DNA of 64,000 bases, taken from NCBI RefSeq assembly GCF_028595305.1, contig NZ_JAQQXS010000002.1, forward strand, positions 310,001-374,000. Direction: 5' to 3'. The position numbers and the translations under genes are program-made. Shown here piece by piece: positions 25,040-33,751 of this stretch. The DNA comes from Roseateles koreensis. Lineage in GTDB: Bacteria > Pseudomonadota > Gammaproteobacteria > Burkholderiales > Burkholderiaceae_C. The notes beneath the pieces were generated by a model. It searched no databases and was not told the DNA's origin. It worked only from the letters and a program-made list of their open reading frames with translations. Within the stretch, counting starts at the first letter, position 1; the number at the start of each line of letters is the position of its first letter.

Positions 25040-25678
25040 ATGCCCAAAGAGCACAGCATCAGCACCGAAATTGCCGCCACCGCTGCCCGGTTGGTGGTTG
25101 AAGAAGGCCTGGAATACGGTCCCGCCAAACAACGCGCCCTCAAAGCCCTGGGCCTGGCGCGCAACACCCGCGCAGCGCTCCCCAGCAATGAAGAGTTAGA
25201 GGAGGAGGTACGCGACTACCTTGCCCTCTTCTGCGCCGACACCCAGCCGCAAGAGTTGCGCGCATTGCGTGAACTGGCGGCCCAGTGGATGGCTCGATTG
25301 GCGGAGTTTCGTCCTCATTTGTGCGGCGCCGTCTGGCGTGGCACGGCGACACGGCTGTCCAATATCCATTTGCAGCTGTTCTGCGACGACAGCAAATCCG
25401 CCGAAATCGCCCTGATCAATATGCAGGTGGACTACGAAGTCGGCGCCACCTCCGGTCCACGCGGCCGAGACGTGGACGTGTTGAGCCTTGCCGCCCGGTG
25501 CCCGGCCTTGAACGAGTGGGTGACGCTGCACCTGAGCATTCTGGATTTTGACGATATGCGTGGCGCACTCAAAAGCGACTCCCGGGGCCGCACCGAACGA
25601 GGCGACCTGGCCGCCCTGGAAAAACTGTTGGCCGAAGCAAGTCTCGGCACAGCCCCTGATGAAAGAGCAAGCCCGTGA
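25040..25678 (+). CDS. conserved protein of unknown function
   Basis: The 212-residue product begins with a helical segment (EIAATAARLVVEEGLEYGPAKQRALKALG) and continues with NEELEEEVRDYLALFCADTQ and a mixed region, WRGTATRLSNIHLQLFCDDS, INMQVDYEVG. The middle part faintly recalls small nucleotidyltransferase-like domains, but no catalytic motif can be defended. No signal peptide or membrane helix is seen, so it is cytoplasmic. It starts 6 bases after mtgA and its stop overlaps the GTG start of the TlpA-like gene, so it is firmly inside the operon. Similar proteins occur next to mtgA in related Burkholderiales as far as I recall; function unknown. Confidence 0.75.
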   Translation: MPKEHSISTEIAATAARLVVEEGLEYGPAKQRALKALGLARNTRAALPSNEELEEEVRDYLALFCADTQPQELRALRELAAQWMARLAEFRPHLCGAVWRGTATRLSNIHLQLFCDDSKSAEIALINMQVDYEVGATSGPRGRDVDVLSLAARCPALNEWVTLHLSILDFDDMRGALKSDSRGRTERGDLAALEKLLAEASLGTAPDERASP

Positions 25679-26280
25679 CCGATCCCGCCGATTCCCCCCC
25701 CACCCATCCGGCCAAGCCTAACCAGCGCCGCCATCTGCTGGTGGCTGCCGCAGGCCTGGGCGCAGCCGCGCTGGGTGCCGGGCTGGCTTGGCGGGCAGGC
25801 TCACCAAAGCCTGCCCTGGCCGAGGCCGAACAAGCCTTCTGGGCGGCCCGTTTCGAGCGCCCCCTGGCGGAAGAAGCGGCCTCCACCAGCGCAAGCTCGA
25901 CCTGGGTGGCTGCGGCAGACTTTCGCGGCAAACCCTTGTTGCTGAACTTCTGGGCCACCTGGTGTGCGCCTTGCGTGAAAGAACTGCCCGAGTTGGCCCA
26001 GTTCCACCGGGAATTCAAAAACCAGGGCTGGCAAGTCCTCGGGCTGGCGGTGGATTCACCGGCCGCCGTGCAGGCCTTCTTGAAGAAGTTGCCTGTCGAT
26101 TTCCCGCAAGCCATGGCGGGCACGACCGGTACCACCCTCACACGCAGCTTGGGCAATGCGCAAGGAGGCCTGCCCTTCAGCGTCGCCTTTGACGCAGATG
26201 GGCGGATAATCTGGCGAAAATTGGGCGCCACAAATGCCGAAGAACTCCGGCTTTTGGGCAGCAGCCACCGGCCCGGCTGA
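25675..26280 (+). CDS. TlpA-like membrane-anchored thioredoxin
   Basis: The 201-residue product has an N-terminal twin-Arg-like basic stretch (NQRRHLLVAAAGLGAAALGA) giving a membrane anchor or signal, then a thioredoxin fold with LLLNFWATWCAPCVKELPEL. Cys97 and Cys100 form the redox-active WCAPC motif. The pattern GWQVLGLAVDSPAAVQAFL and GLPFSVAFDADGRI is TlpA/ResA-like. Such proteins reduce disulphides in the periplasm, for example during cytochrome c maturation. GTG is the start, overlapping the preceding stop. It is the last gene of the operon that begins with the RNB gene. Confidence 0.9.
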   Translation: MTDPADSPPTHPAKPNQRRHLLVAAAGLGAAALGAGLAWRAGSPKPALAEAEQAFWAARFERPLAEEAASTSASSTWVAAADFRGKPLLLNFWATWCAPCVKELPELAQFHREFKNQGWQVLGLAVDSPAAVQAFLKKLPVDFPQAMAGTTGTTLTRSLGNAQGGLPFSVAFDADGRIIWRKLGATNAEELRLLGSSHRPG

Positions 26281-26281
26281 G

Positions 26282-26321
26282 CCTCAATGTGAAAAATGCC
26301 TGGCGCAAAGGATCATTGAGG
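26282..26321. promoter_or_regulatory. inverted repeat upstream of aroQ-accBC
   Basis: CCTCAATG at 26282-26289 and its exact complement CATTGAGG at 26314-26321 flank 24 bases directly after the TlpA-like stop codon. A second small hairpin (ACGCTT-CAAA-AAGCGT) is at 26356-26371. Neither has a U-tract. They may be regulatory or termination structures ahead of aroQ. Confidence 0.35.
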
Positions 26322-26431
26322 TCAAGCACTTTATTTCATGACAAGACGCTGGATCACGCTTCAAAAAGCGTAAAGTCCGGCCTTCTTCGCTTCTAGTGCG
26401 CCGGCTCTAAACGGCAGACCACAGATCAACG

Positions 26432-26890
26432 ATGTCGCAGAAACAGATACTTGTCCTCCACGGCCCCAACCTCAACATGCTCGGCACGCGTGAACCCGGA
26501 ATTTACGGTTCACTCACTTTGGCGCAGATCGACGCAGATCTCAGCACATTGGCTGCCAAAGAAGGTGTTGCGTTAAAATCCTTCCAAAGCAACCACGAAG
26601 GTGTCTTGGTCGACCGAGTTCAGGCCGCGCGCGGCGACGGCACGCAGTTCATCATCATCAACCCCGCCGCCTACACCCATACCAGTGTGGCCCTGCGGGA
26701 TGCTTTGGCAGCTGTTGCCCTGCCGTTTGTTGAAGTGCATTTGTCGAATATTCACAAACGCGAAGCCTTCAGGCAGCACAGTTATTTCTCGGACCTGGCA
26801 GAAGGTGTGATCTGCGGTCTGGGCGCGCAGGGCTACTCGTTGGCCCTGCAATTTGCGGTGGCTCGGCTTAATCCGCCGGTGCCTCGCTGA
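26432..26890 (+). CDS. aroQ: type II 3-dehydroquinate dehydratase
   Basis: The 152-residue product is a type II dehydroquinase, forming 3-dehydroshikimate in the shikimate pathway. The N-terminus [20 protein letters not shown] carries the conserved Asn/Arg and the lid Tyr; [16 protein letters not shown] and [18 protein letters not shown] supply the substrate-binding and catalytic His residues. Length is typical. It precedes accB and accC in the usual Burkholderiales order, 104 bases upstream of accB, and may be co-transcribed with them. Confidence 0.96.
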   Translation: MSQKQILVLHGPNLNMLGTREPGIYGSLTLAQIDADLSTLAAKEGVALKSFQSNHEGVLVDRVQAARGDGTQFIIINPAAYTHTSVALRDALAAVALPFVEVHLSNIHKREAFRQHSYFSDLAEGVICGLGAQGYSLALQFAVARLNPPVPR

Positions 26891-26994
26891 TCAAGCAAGA
26901 GCGGCGCTCATCGCTTCGCCGGCCCTGCGCCGCGAAGGCCTGAACGCCCTCTTTTTTCCTCAAAACACAATAATCACCTCGCTGGAGAAACCTT

Positions 26995-27456
26995 ATGGAC
27001 CTGCGCAAGCTCAAGACCCTGATCGACCTGGTGTCCGAGTCGAATATCTCTGAACTTGAAATCACCGAAGCGGACGGCAAGGTGCGCATCGTCAAATCAG
27101 AAGGCGCCGTGGCGGTGCCGATGATGGTCCCCGCGATGCCCGCCGGCCAAGTGGCCACCGCCGCCCCCCTGGCCGCCGCCGCGCCAGTGGCCGCTCCCGT
27201 TGCAGCACCCGTCGTCGAAACCGGCCAGGTCATCACCTCGCCCATGGTGGGCACCTTCTACCGCGCCTCCGGCCCCAATGCCAAGGCCTTTGCCGAGGTG
27301 GGCCAGCAGATCAAGGAAGGCGACCCCGTCTGCATCATCGAAGCCATGAAGATCATGAACGAGATCGACGCCGAAATCAGCGGCACGATCACCAAGATCC
27401 TGTGCGAGAACGGCCAACCGGTTGAATTCGGTCAACCCTTGTTCTTGGTTGAATAA
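26995..27456 (+). CDS. accB: biotin carboxyl carrier protein of acetyl-CoA carboxylase
   Basis: The 153-residue product carries the biotin on Lys119 in the motif [12 protein letters not shown]. The N-terminal segment ([20 protein letters not shown]) contacts biotin carboxylase, and an Ala/Pro/Val-rich flexible linker (about residues 37-75) joins it to the biotinyl domain beginning [13 protein letters not shown]. It shuttles carboxyl groups to the AccAD transferase, the first committed step of fatty-acid synthesis. GGAG precedes the ATG. accC starts 10 bases after the stop. Confidence 0.97.
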   Translation: MDLRKLKTLIDLVSESNISELEITEADGKVRIVKSEGAVAVPMMVPAMPAGQVATAAPLAAAAPVAAPVAAPVVETGQVITSPMVGTFYRASGPNAKAFAEVGQQIKEGDPVCIIEAMKIMNEIDAEISGTITKILCENGQPVEFGQPLFLVE

Positions 27457-27466
27457 GGCCCAGGCA

Positions 27467-28816
27467 ATGTTCAAAAAAATTCTGATCGCCAATCGAGGCG
27501 AAATCGCCCTGCGGATTCAACGCGCGTGTCGCGAGCTGGGCGTCAAATCGGTGGTCGTTTACTCCGAAGCGGACCGCGAAGCCAAGTATGTGAAGTTGGC
27601 CGATGAGGCTGTCTGCATTGGCCCGGCCGCATCCTCGCAAAGTTACCTCAGCATGCCGGCCATCATCGCCACGGCGGAAGTCACCGACGCCGAAGCGATT
27701 CACCCCGGCTACGGCTTCCTGAGCGAGAACGCCGACTTCGCCGAGCGCGTTGAGCGCAGCGGCTTCACCTTCATTGGCCCGACCCCCGAGTCCATCCGCA
27801 TGATGGGTGACAAGGTGTCGGCCAAGCAAGCCATGATCCGTGCCGGCGTGCCCTGTGTGCCCGGCTCTGAAGGCGCACTGCCCGACGATCCGCGTGAAAT
27901 CGTCAAGATCGCCCGGGCCGTGGGCTACCCCGTCATCATCAAGGCGGCGGGCGGCGGCGGCGGGCGCGGGATGCGCGTGGTGCACACCGAAGCAGCTCTG
28001 GTGAACGCGGTGCAAACCACCAAAGCGGAAGCCGGTGCAGCCTTCGGCAATCCCGAGGTCTATATGGAGAAGTTCCTCGAGAACCCGCGCCATATCGAGA
28101 TCCAGGTGCTGGCCGATACCCACAAGAGCGCCGTCTGGCTGGGCGAGCGCGACTGCTCCATGCAGCGCCGCCACCAGAAGATCCTGGAAGAAGCGCCGGC
28201 CCCCGGCATTCCGCGCCGCGTCATCGAGAAAATCGGTGACCGTTGCGCGGCAGCCTGCCGCAAGATGGGCTACCGCGGCGCTGGCACGTTTGAGTTTCTG
28301 TACGAAAATGGCGAGTTCTACTTTATCGAGATGAACACCCGCGTGCAGGTGGAACACCCGGTGACGGAGATGGTCACGGGCATCGACATCGTGCAGATGC
28401 AGATTCGCGTAGCGGCTGGCGAGAAGCTGCCCTTCACGCAGCGCAACATCATGATGCGCGGCCACGCGATCGAGTGCCGCATCAACGCCGAAGACCCGTT
28501 CAAGTTCACCCCCTCCCCCGGCCGCATCACCATGTGGCATGCGCCGGGCGGCCCGGGCGTGCGCGTGGACTCGCATGTCTACACCAACTACTTCGTGCCG
28601 CCGCATTACGACTCGATGATCGGCAAAATCATCGTGCACGGCGACACCCGCGAACAGGCCCTGGCGCGCATGCGCATCGCCCTGTCCGAGACCGTGGTGG
28701 AAGGTATTCAGACCAATATCCCGCTGCACCGCGAACTGATGGTGGACGCCAAGTTTGTCGAAGGCGGCACCAACATCCATTACCTTGAGGGCTGGATGAG
28801 CCAGCACAAGCGATGA
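27467..28816 (+). CDS. accC: biotin carboxylase subunit of acetyl-CoA carboxylase
   Basis: The 449-residue product has the ATP-grasp organisation of AccC: N-terminal [20 protein letters not shown], the glycine-rich lid [34 protein letters not shown], and [18 protein letters not shown] with the bicarbonate- and biotin-site residues. It carboxylates the biotin of AccB using ATP and bicarbonate. Length equals E. coli AccC. The ATG at 27467 follows an AGGC-type weak ribosome site and fits the family; codons before it overlap accB. The stop overlaps the prmA start (ATGA). Confidence 0.97.
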   Translation: MFKKILIANRGEIALRIQRACRELGVKSVVVYSEADREAKYVKLADEAVCIGPAASSQSYLSMPAIIATAEVTDAEAIHPGYGFLSENADFAERVERSGFTFIGPTPESIRMMGDKVSAKQAMIRAGVPCVPGSEGALPDDPREIVKIARAVGYPVIIKAAGGGGGRGMRVVHTEAALVNAVQTTKAEAGAAFGNPEVYMEKFLENPRHIEIQVLADTHKSAVWLGERDCSMQRRHQKILEEAPAPGIPRRVIEKIGDRCAAACRKMGYRGAGTFEFLYENGEFYFIEMNTRVQVEHPVTEMVTGIDIVQMQIRVAAGEKLPFTQRNIMMRGHAIECRINAEDPFKFTPSPGRITMWHAPGGPGVRVDSHVYTNYFVPPHYDSMIGKIIVHGDTREQALARMRIALSETVVEGIQTNIPLHRELMVDAKFVEGGTNIHYLEGWMSQHKR

Positions 28817-29760
28817 GTGAAGCCATCACCCCCGACGCGCAAGATGAACCCAACCCGGCCACGCTGCACGAGTTGCTGCTGATCTGCGGCGAGGACGACG
28901 TCGAGATCGTCAGCGACGCGCTGATGGAACTCGACGCCCTGGCCGTTTCGGTGGAGGACGCCGATGCAGACACCGACGCCGAGAACGCCCTGTTCGGCGA
29001 GCCCGGCATGCCCGCGCCGCGCGGTGGCTGGCAGCGCTCGGTGGTCAAGGCGCTGTTCCCGGACGAAGCGGAAGCCACCGAATGCGCTACCCTCATCCTC
29101 AGCCAGGACTGGGCCGCTGACGTGCATGTGCAAGGCATTCAGGCCGTGGCCGAGCAAGACTGGGTGCGCTTGACGCAATCCCAATTCCAGCCGGTGGAGA
29201 TCACGCCCGAGTTCTGGATCGTGCCTTCGTGGCACGAGGCGCCGCCGCAAGCCCGCAAGGTCATGCGGCTCGACCCCGGTCTGGCCTTTGGCACCGGCAC
29301 GCACCCCACCACACGCATGTGCCTGCGTTGGATTGCCCATCACCAGACGTTGGCCCCCACCTGGCAACGCGTGCTGGACTACGGCTGTGGCTCCGGCATT
29401 TTGGCCATCGGTGCGGCCCTGCATGGCGCGCTGAACATCGACGCGGTGGACATCGACCCCGCCGCCATTGTGGCCAGCCAAGCCAATGCCGAGGCCAACA
29501 AGGTCACGCTGCAGGCCGCCATGCCCGACGCTGCCAAGGGCGAATATCCTCTGGTGATCGCCAACATCCTGGCCACGCCGCTGAAGCTGCTTGCACCCTT
29601 GCTCTGCGCGCATCTGGCACCGGGTGGCCACCTGATCCTGGCCGGCATCCTGGAGCGTCAGGCCGACGATCTGAAAGAGGCTTATGCGCCCTGGTTGCAA
29701 CTGGACGTGAGCGACAGCCAAGAGGGCTGGATCCTGATGCACGCGCAGCGCAGCGCCTGA
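28813..29760 (+). CDS. prmA: ribosomal protein L11 methyltransferase
   Basis: The 315-residue product has an N-terminal recognition domain and a C-terminal class I SAM methyltransferase domain: [20 protein letters not shown], the SAM motif [19 protein letters not shown], then [15 protein letters not shown] and [15 protein letters not shown] (NIL/PAN catalytic block). PrmA trimethylates several amino groups of ribosomal protein L11. The N-terminal domain includes an acidic stretch ([15 protein letters not shown]-like), giving a slightly longer protein than E. coli PrmA. It is translationally coupled to accC through a 4-base overlap. Confidence 0.95.
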   Translation: MSEAITPDAQDEPNPATLHELLLICGEDDVEIVSDALMELDALAVSVEDADADTDAENALFGEPGMPAPRGGWQRSVVKALFPDEAEATECATLILSQDWAADVHVQGIQAVAEQDWVRLTQSQFQPVEITPEFWIVPSWHEAPPQARKVMRLDPGLAFGTGTHPTTRMCLRWIAHHQTLAPTWQRVLDYGCGSGILAIGAALHGALNIDAVDIDPAAIVASQANAEANKVTLQAAMPDAAKGEYPLVIANILATPLKLLAPLLCAHLAPGGHLILAGILERQADDLKEAYAPWLQLDVSDSQEGWILMHAQRSA

Positions 29761-29854
29761 TGGGCGAGCCAAGCCTTCGGTTTATCCCTTGGTTTGGCGC
29801 TTTCAAGGCGCCAGTGCGGCCTGAAATGGCAAAAACTCATGGCATCATTCCGCC

Positions 29855-31192
29855 ATGAGTCTCGCCACCCGTTGTACCGCTTGCGGCACCATCTTTCGGG
29901 TGGTGCAAGATCAACTCCGTGTGTCCGAAGGTTGGGTGCGCTGCGGCCGTTGCGCCGAGGTGTTTGACGCCCGCGAACAACTCTTCGACATCGACCGTGA
30001 AGCCCCGCCACCGTGGCCCGCACCGGCCGAGGCGTTGGACGTAACCAACACACCCAACACAGAGTCCGTCGAAGATAACTGGCAGTTTGATGAGACTCCG
30101 ACGACTCATGCAGATCAGCACAACAGCGGTTTTTCTGAACCCGAGCACGTGCAGGCATTTGTGCCGCCTCCCGAACTTGCCGCGGACGCCGCCCCCGAAA
30201 TCGACGTCGAACAGGACCACGCGGCTCCCCAAGCGACAGCGCCCTATGTGAGCGCCGGCGGGCAGCAACGCCAAGAGCCCCGCTGGGTCGATGATGCACC
30301 GCCAGACAACGTGGATGAAGAGCCGCGGCCCAAGCCCGCTGGCGTCGCCAAGGCACCGAAGGTCACGCCAGTCACTGCAGCGCCCGCCGAGCCGCTCGTT
30401 GATGACAAGCCCGATGTCCTGCTCTCCAAGAGCCTGGAGGCGGCCGCCCAAGCCGCAGCCAAATCCGCAGTATCAGCAGCATCGCCATCTGCAAAGTCGG
30501 TGCCAGGGAAAAGCGGCCGTGTCGGCAAAAGCGCAGCCGACGCGACAAACCAAGCAGCCGTACCCTCCTTCATGCGCAAGCCAGCCGATGGCCAGCACAT
30601 CTGGCAGCGCGGCACCGTGCGGGCAGCACTTGGGCTGGGTGTTTTGCTGTCGATGCTGCTGCTGGGCACGCAAGTGCTGTTCTATGCCCACGACGCCATG
30701 GCGGCCACCTGGCCACAAACCCGCCCAGCGCTGATGAGCTTTTGCAAACTCGCCGGCTGCGAGCTGCGCCCATGGCAACGCATTGAGCACGTGGCAGTTG
30801 AGAGCACCGCCCTGAGCCAGATGAGCCCCGGTAGCGCCAGTGCCCGGTATCAACTGGCCATCAGCTTGCGCAACAAGGGCCACGTCGAGTTGGCCACGCC
30901 CTGGGTTGAACTCAGCCTCACCGACGCCAGCGGTGCTTTGGTCAGCCGCCGACTGCTGGCGCCCAACGAGTTTCGATCGGCCGCCATGCCCCTTCAGTCG
31001 GCGCAAGCAACCGTAGCGGCCGCATCGGCGCCACCAGCGCCGTCCAGCACAACGGCATCAACACAGACAGCAACACGCGACAGCGCCGCACTTCCTGTCA
31101 TGGCGGCTGGCGCAGAACTCCCCTTGCAGGTGGTGCTATCCACCGGCGCACAGCGCATCAGCGGCTACAGCGTCGAAATCTTCTACCCCTGA
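29855..31192 (+). CDS. zinc-ribbon membrane protein with DUF3426 domain
   Basis: The 445-residue product starts with an MJ0042-type zinc ribbon, TRCTACGTIFRVVQDQLRVS and CGRCAEVFDA (two CxxC pairs). A long low-complexity Ala/Pro/Glu-rich region follows (about 45-245), then one membrane helix (ALGLGVLLSMLLLGTQVLFY, about 255-275) and a C-terminal DUF3426 domain with a conserved Cys pair region (FCKLAGCELRPWQRIEHV) and the SLTDASGALVSRRLLAP block. It is a standard gene downstream of prmA in Burkholderiales. The role is unknown; a cytoplasmic metal-binding end and an extracytoplasmic C-terminal domain are inferred. Confidence 0.85.
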   Translation: MSLATRCTACGTIFRVVQDQLRVSEGWVRCGRCAEVFDAREQLFDIDREAPPPWPAPAEALDVTNTPNTESVEDNWQFDETPTTHADQHNSGFSEPEHVQAFVPPPELAADAAPEIDVEQDHAAPQATAPYVSAGGQQRQEPRWVDDAPPDNVDEEPRPKPAGVAKAPKVTPVTAAPAEPLVDDKPDVLLSKSLEAAAQAAAKSAVSAASPSAKSVPGKSGRVGKSAADATNQAAVPSFMRKPADGQHIWQRGTVRAALGLGVLLSMLLLGTQVLFYAHDAMAATWPQTRPALMSFCKLAGCELRPWQRIEHVAVESTALSQMSPGSASARYQLAISLRNKGHVELATPWVELSLTDASGALVSRRLLAPNEFRSAAMPLQSAQATVAAASAPPAPSSTTASTQTATRDSAALPVMAAGAELPLQVVLSTGAQRISGYSVEIFYP

Positions 31193-31195
31193 ATG

Positions 31196-31220
31196 AAAAA
31201 ACCCGGCCGAGGCCGGGTTT
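31196..31220 (-). terminator. intrinsic terminator of the histone-like gene (partly bidirectional)
   Basis: AAACCCGGCC-GA-GGCCGGGTTT is a perfect inverted repeat. Read on the minus strand it is followed by a run of T, so it ends the histone-like transcript 40 bases after that gene's stop. On the plus strand it begins only seven bases after the DUF3426 stop, with a shorter T run, and may also end that transcript. Confidence 0.85.
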
Positions 31221-31259
31221 GCAATGGGGCAAAACCGGCTTTCACCGGCCATGCACGCC

Positions 31260-31916
31260 TCAGGGCTTGTTGCCTGTCGGGAAGGGCCATGCAGCTTGCG
31301 GGCTCAGCGCCGTCTTGGCCGTGGGAGCAGCGGCAGCCGGCTTGGCAGCGGGCTTCTTCGGAGCAGCAGCAGGCTTGGCGGGCGCAGCAGCCTTCTTCGG
31401 TGCAGCAGCAGGCTTGGCAGCCTTTGCAGGTGCAGCGGCCTTCTTCGCAGGTGCGGCAACCTTCTTGGCCGGGGCAGCAACCTTCTTCGCAGGTGCAGCA
31501 GCCTTCTTGGCCGGAGCAGCAACCTTCTTCGCAGGTGCAGCAGCCTTCTTGGCCGGAGCAGCAGCCTTCTTCGCAGGTGCAGCAGCCTTCTTCGCAGGCA
31601 CGGCAGCCTTCTTCGCAGGTGCAGCAGCCTTCTTGGCCGGAGCAGCAACCTTCTTCGCAGGTGCAGCAGCCTTCTTGGCCGGAGCAGCAACCTTCTTCGC
31701 AGGTGCAGCGGCCTTCTTGGTCGGAGCAGCAACCTTCTTCGCAGGTGCAGCAGCCTTCTTGGCCGGAGCAGCAACCTTCTTCGCAGGTGCAGCAGCCTTC
31801 TTGGCCGGAGCAGCAGCCTTCTTCGCAGGTGCAGCGGCCTTCTTCACTGCGGGAGCAGCAGCCTTCTTCGCGGGTGCAGCGGCTTTCTTTGCCGGCGCTT
31901 TCTTTGCAGTTGCCAT
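31260..31916 (-). CDS. histone H1-like, Lys/Ala/Pro-repeat DNA-binding protein
   Basis: The 218-residue product is almost wholly KKAAAPA-type heptads (MATAKKAPAKKAAAPAKK ...), with alternating KKAAAPA and KKVAAPA units, and a C-terminal segment with KPAAAPKK and KPAAKPAAAAP. This composition is that of eukaryotic H1 tails and of bacterial AlgP/HC1/PhaF-type proteins, which bind nucleic acid through the Lys pairs and condense the nucleoid. There is no globular domain. An AAGGAG ribosome site precedes the ATG. The gene is monocistronic, with its terminator at 31196-31220. The repeats make its length prone to change by slippage. Confidence 0.85.
   Translation of the reverse strand: MATAKKAPAKKAAAPAKKAAAPAVKKAAAPAKKAAAPAKKAAAPAKKVAAPAKKAAAPAKKVAAPTKKAAAPAKKVAAPAKKAAAPAKKVAAPAKKAAAPAKKAAVPAKKAAAPAKKAAAPAKKAAAPAKKVAAPAKKAAAPAKKVAAPAKKVAAPAKKAAAPAKAAKPAAAPKKAAAPAKPAAAPKKPAAKPAAAAPTAKTALSPQAAWPFPTGNKP
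31300..31910 (-). repeat. 21-bp / 42-bp tandem coding repeats in the histone-like gene
   Basis: The heptad KKAAAPA is encoded by 21-base units; long stretches alternate as KKAAAPA-KKVAAPA, giving a 42-base period. The near identity of adjacent copies at DNA level (recurring blocks around 31480-31800) is typical of a variable-number tandem repeat. Confidence 0.8.
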
Positions 31917-32222
31917 TTCAGTTCTCCTTGATCAAGTGGAAAAAGCACTGCGTGCAGACAGCGGGGATCAGACCGCGGCTGCGTCGCAGTTATTCAACGC
32001 CCAGATGTCGCTTAGGAGAGCGCCCCGGTGCGAAGAATTGGGTTTCGATAACCCCGTCTCGGCTTCAGCGGCCAAGCAGGTGGTCCTCGACAAATTTCTC
32101 TATCAACTTGAGCGAAAACTGAAACGCATGAGGTTCAAACCGTCTCCATCGAGACAAAACCCACATCGGCCAAACGGCCACTGCATCCATGACAGGCGAC
32201 ACCGCCTGTCATGCCTGCGATT
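31917..32222. other. 306-base intergenic region between the histone-like gene and nrdB
   Basis: The segment holds the histone-gene ribosome-binding site (minus-strand AAGGAG near 31926) and, at its right end, a strong hairpin downstream of nrdB (32189-32212). Plus-strand frames through here are continuations of shadow frames of the histone gene. No further gene is supported. Confidence 0.6.
32189..32212 (-). terminator. hairpin downstream of nrdB (no U-tract)
   Basis: ATGACAGGCG-ACAC-CGCCTGTCAT is a perfect 10-bp stem with a four-base loop, 11 bases beyond the nrdB stop codon. Position and stability suggest a transcript end or a 3' protecting structure for nrdB mRNA. The absence of a T run argues against a classical intrinsic terminator. 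Confidence 0.5.
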
Positions 32223-33392
32223 TCAGTCCCAGCTCAACGCGCCACCGGATTGGTATTCGATGACACGGGTTTCAAAAAAGTTGCGTTCCTTTTTAAGGTC
32301 AATCATTTCGCTCATCCAGGGGAAGGGGTTTTCCTCGTTGGGGAACAACTCTTCCAGCCCGATTTGCGTAGCGCGGCGATTGGCGATGTAGCGCAGATAG
32401 CCCTTGAACATGGAAGCGTTCAGGCCCAGCACGCCGCGCGGCATGGTGTCTTCGGCATAGGCGTATTCAAGCTCCACGGCCCGCATGAACAGGGCCTTGA
32501 TCTCAGCCTTGAATTCAGCGGTCCAGAGCTGCGGGTTTTCCAGTTTGATCTGGTTGATCAGGTCGATACCGAAATTGCAGTGCATCGACTCGTCGCGCAA
32601 GATGTATTGGTACTGCTCGGCAGCACCCGTCATCTTGTTCTGCCGACCCATCGCCAGAATCTGCGTGAAGCCCACGTAGAAGAACAAACCTTCCATCAAG
32701 CAGGCGAACACGATCAGGCTTTTCAGCAATGTCTGGTCGGTGGCTACGGTGCCAGTGTGAAAGTTCGGGTCCATGATCGCCTCGATAAAGGGGATCAGGA
32801 ACTCGTCTTTGTCGCGGATGGATTTGACTTCGTTGTAGGCGTTGAAGATCTCGGACTCATCCAGACCCAGCGACTCCACGATGTACTGGTAGGCATGCGT
32901 ATGGATGGCCTCTTCAAAGGCTTGGCGCAGCAAAAACTGGCGGCACTCGGGCGCAGTGATGTGGCGGTAGGTGCCCAACACGATGTTGTTGGCGGCCAGC
33001 GAATCGGCCGTCACGAAGAAGCCCAGATTGCGCTTGATGATGCGGCGCTCATCCTCAGTCAGACCGTTAGGGTCTTTCCAGAGAGCGATGTCGCGCGACA
33101 TGTTCACCTCTTGCGGCATCCAGTGATTGGCGCACGTGGCGAGGTACTTTTCCCACGCCCATTTGTATTTGAATGGCACCAACTGGTTGACGTCGGTCTG
33201 GCCGTTGATGATGCGTTTGTCAGCAGCTTTCACGCGGCGCTCGGCGGCGGTGGCCGAGCTCTCAGCGGGCGCTGCAACATGAGGAGTCGAGCCTTGGGGG
33301 GTGGCGTTTGCACCCGCGTTCGCAGCTGGGCCGGTCGCGGTATTTGCAGTTGCTTTTTCAGCAGGCTTCAGGTCTTCTTCCCAAACCAACAT
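32223..33392 (-). CDS. nrdB: class Ia ribonucleotide reductase, beta (radical) subunit
   Basis: The 389-residue product carries the diiron/tyrosyl-radical site: [20 protein letters not shown] (Asp), [14 protein letters not shown] (Glu-His), EGLFFYVGF and [14 protein letters not shown] (Glu-His). The enzyme supplies the radical for NrdA to reduce ribonucleoside diphosphates. The start at 33392 ([10 protein letters not shown]) has AGGAAGG upstream; in-frame codons to 33443 are not needed. Residues about 10-50 form an Ala/Thr/Pro-rich linker not found in E. coli NrdB. It lies downstream of nrdA, separated by 359 bases, so it may have its own promoter as well. Confidence 0.95.
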   Translation of the reverse strand: MLVWEEDLKPAEKATANTATGPAANAGANATPQGSTPHVAAPAESSATAAERRVKAADKRIINGQTDVNQLVPFKYKWAWEKYLATCANHWMPQEVNMSRDIALWKDPNGLTEDERRIIKRNLGFFVTADSLAANNIVLGTYRHITAPECRQFLLRQAFEEAIHTHAYQYIVESLGLDESEIFNAYNEVKSIRDKDEFLIPFIEAIMDPNFHTGTVATDQTLLKSLIVFACLMEGLFFYVGFTQILAMGRQNKMTGAAEQYQYILRDESMHCNFGIDLINQIKLENPQLWTAEFKAEIKALFMRAVELEYAYAEDTMPRGVLGLNASMFKGYLRYIANRRATQIGLEELFPNEENPFPWMSEMIDLKKERNFFETRVIEYQSGGALSWD

Positions 33393-33751
33393 GGTGGCCT
33401 TCCTATCGAATCGAATTATCAGAGTGTTGCGTTCAAACACCAAGGACTTCTTGACATTGCGATGCGAACTGCGTTGCTCGCGTGCATCGCATCGCGGCCG
33501 ATTTCAACGCACCCAGTGCGTTTGATCGATCGCTGCTGCCAATAAGTGAATCGAGTTTGAGCCGATGAACACGGGGATCGCAGGCACCTCTGGTTTCAGA
33601 CCCGCCTTGTGCGCGAGCTTTGACGTACCGCTGAGATGCTGCGTTCTCTTTACAAATTTATTGCGCCGTACTTTGTAGCAATCTCGCACATCACCGACGA
33701 CTGCAGGTGATGTGCTGACCCTGTACAAGCACTGACAGTGCCGGCCAACCT
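33393..33751. other. 359-base spacer between nrdA and nrdB
   Basis: It contains the nrdB ribosome-binding site (minus-strand AGGAAGG, about 33399-33405) and a hairpin just downstream of nrdA (33686-33715). A minus-strand frame from 33770 to 33504 has no recognisable protein features. No NrdR-like tandem boxes comparable to those before nrdA were found in this spacer. Confidence 0.55.
33686..33715 (-). terminator. hairpin 37 bases after the nrdA stop
   Basis: GCACATCACC and GGTGATGTGC form a perfect 10-bp stem around a 10-base loop. There is no T run after it on the minus strand. It may attenuate transcription between nrdA and nrdB or protect a processed nrdA 3' end. Confidence 0.45.

Noticed and set aside
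31219-32391. Plus-strand open frames opposite the histone-like gene (to 390 codons)
   Set aside because: Products such as repeats of GAAAFLAGAATFFA or QPSSQVQQPSW are shadows of the KKAAAPA codons; the minus-strand gene has the ribosome site, terminator and known family.
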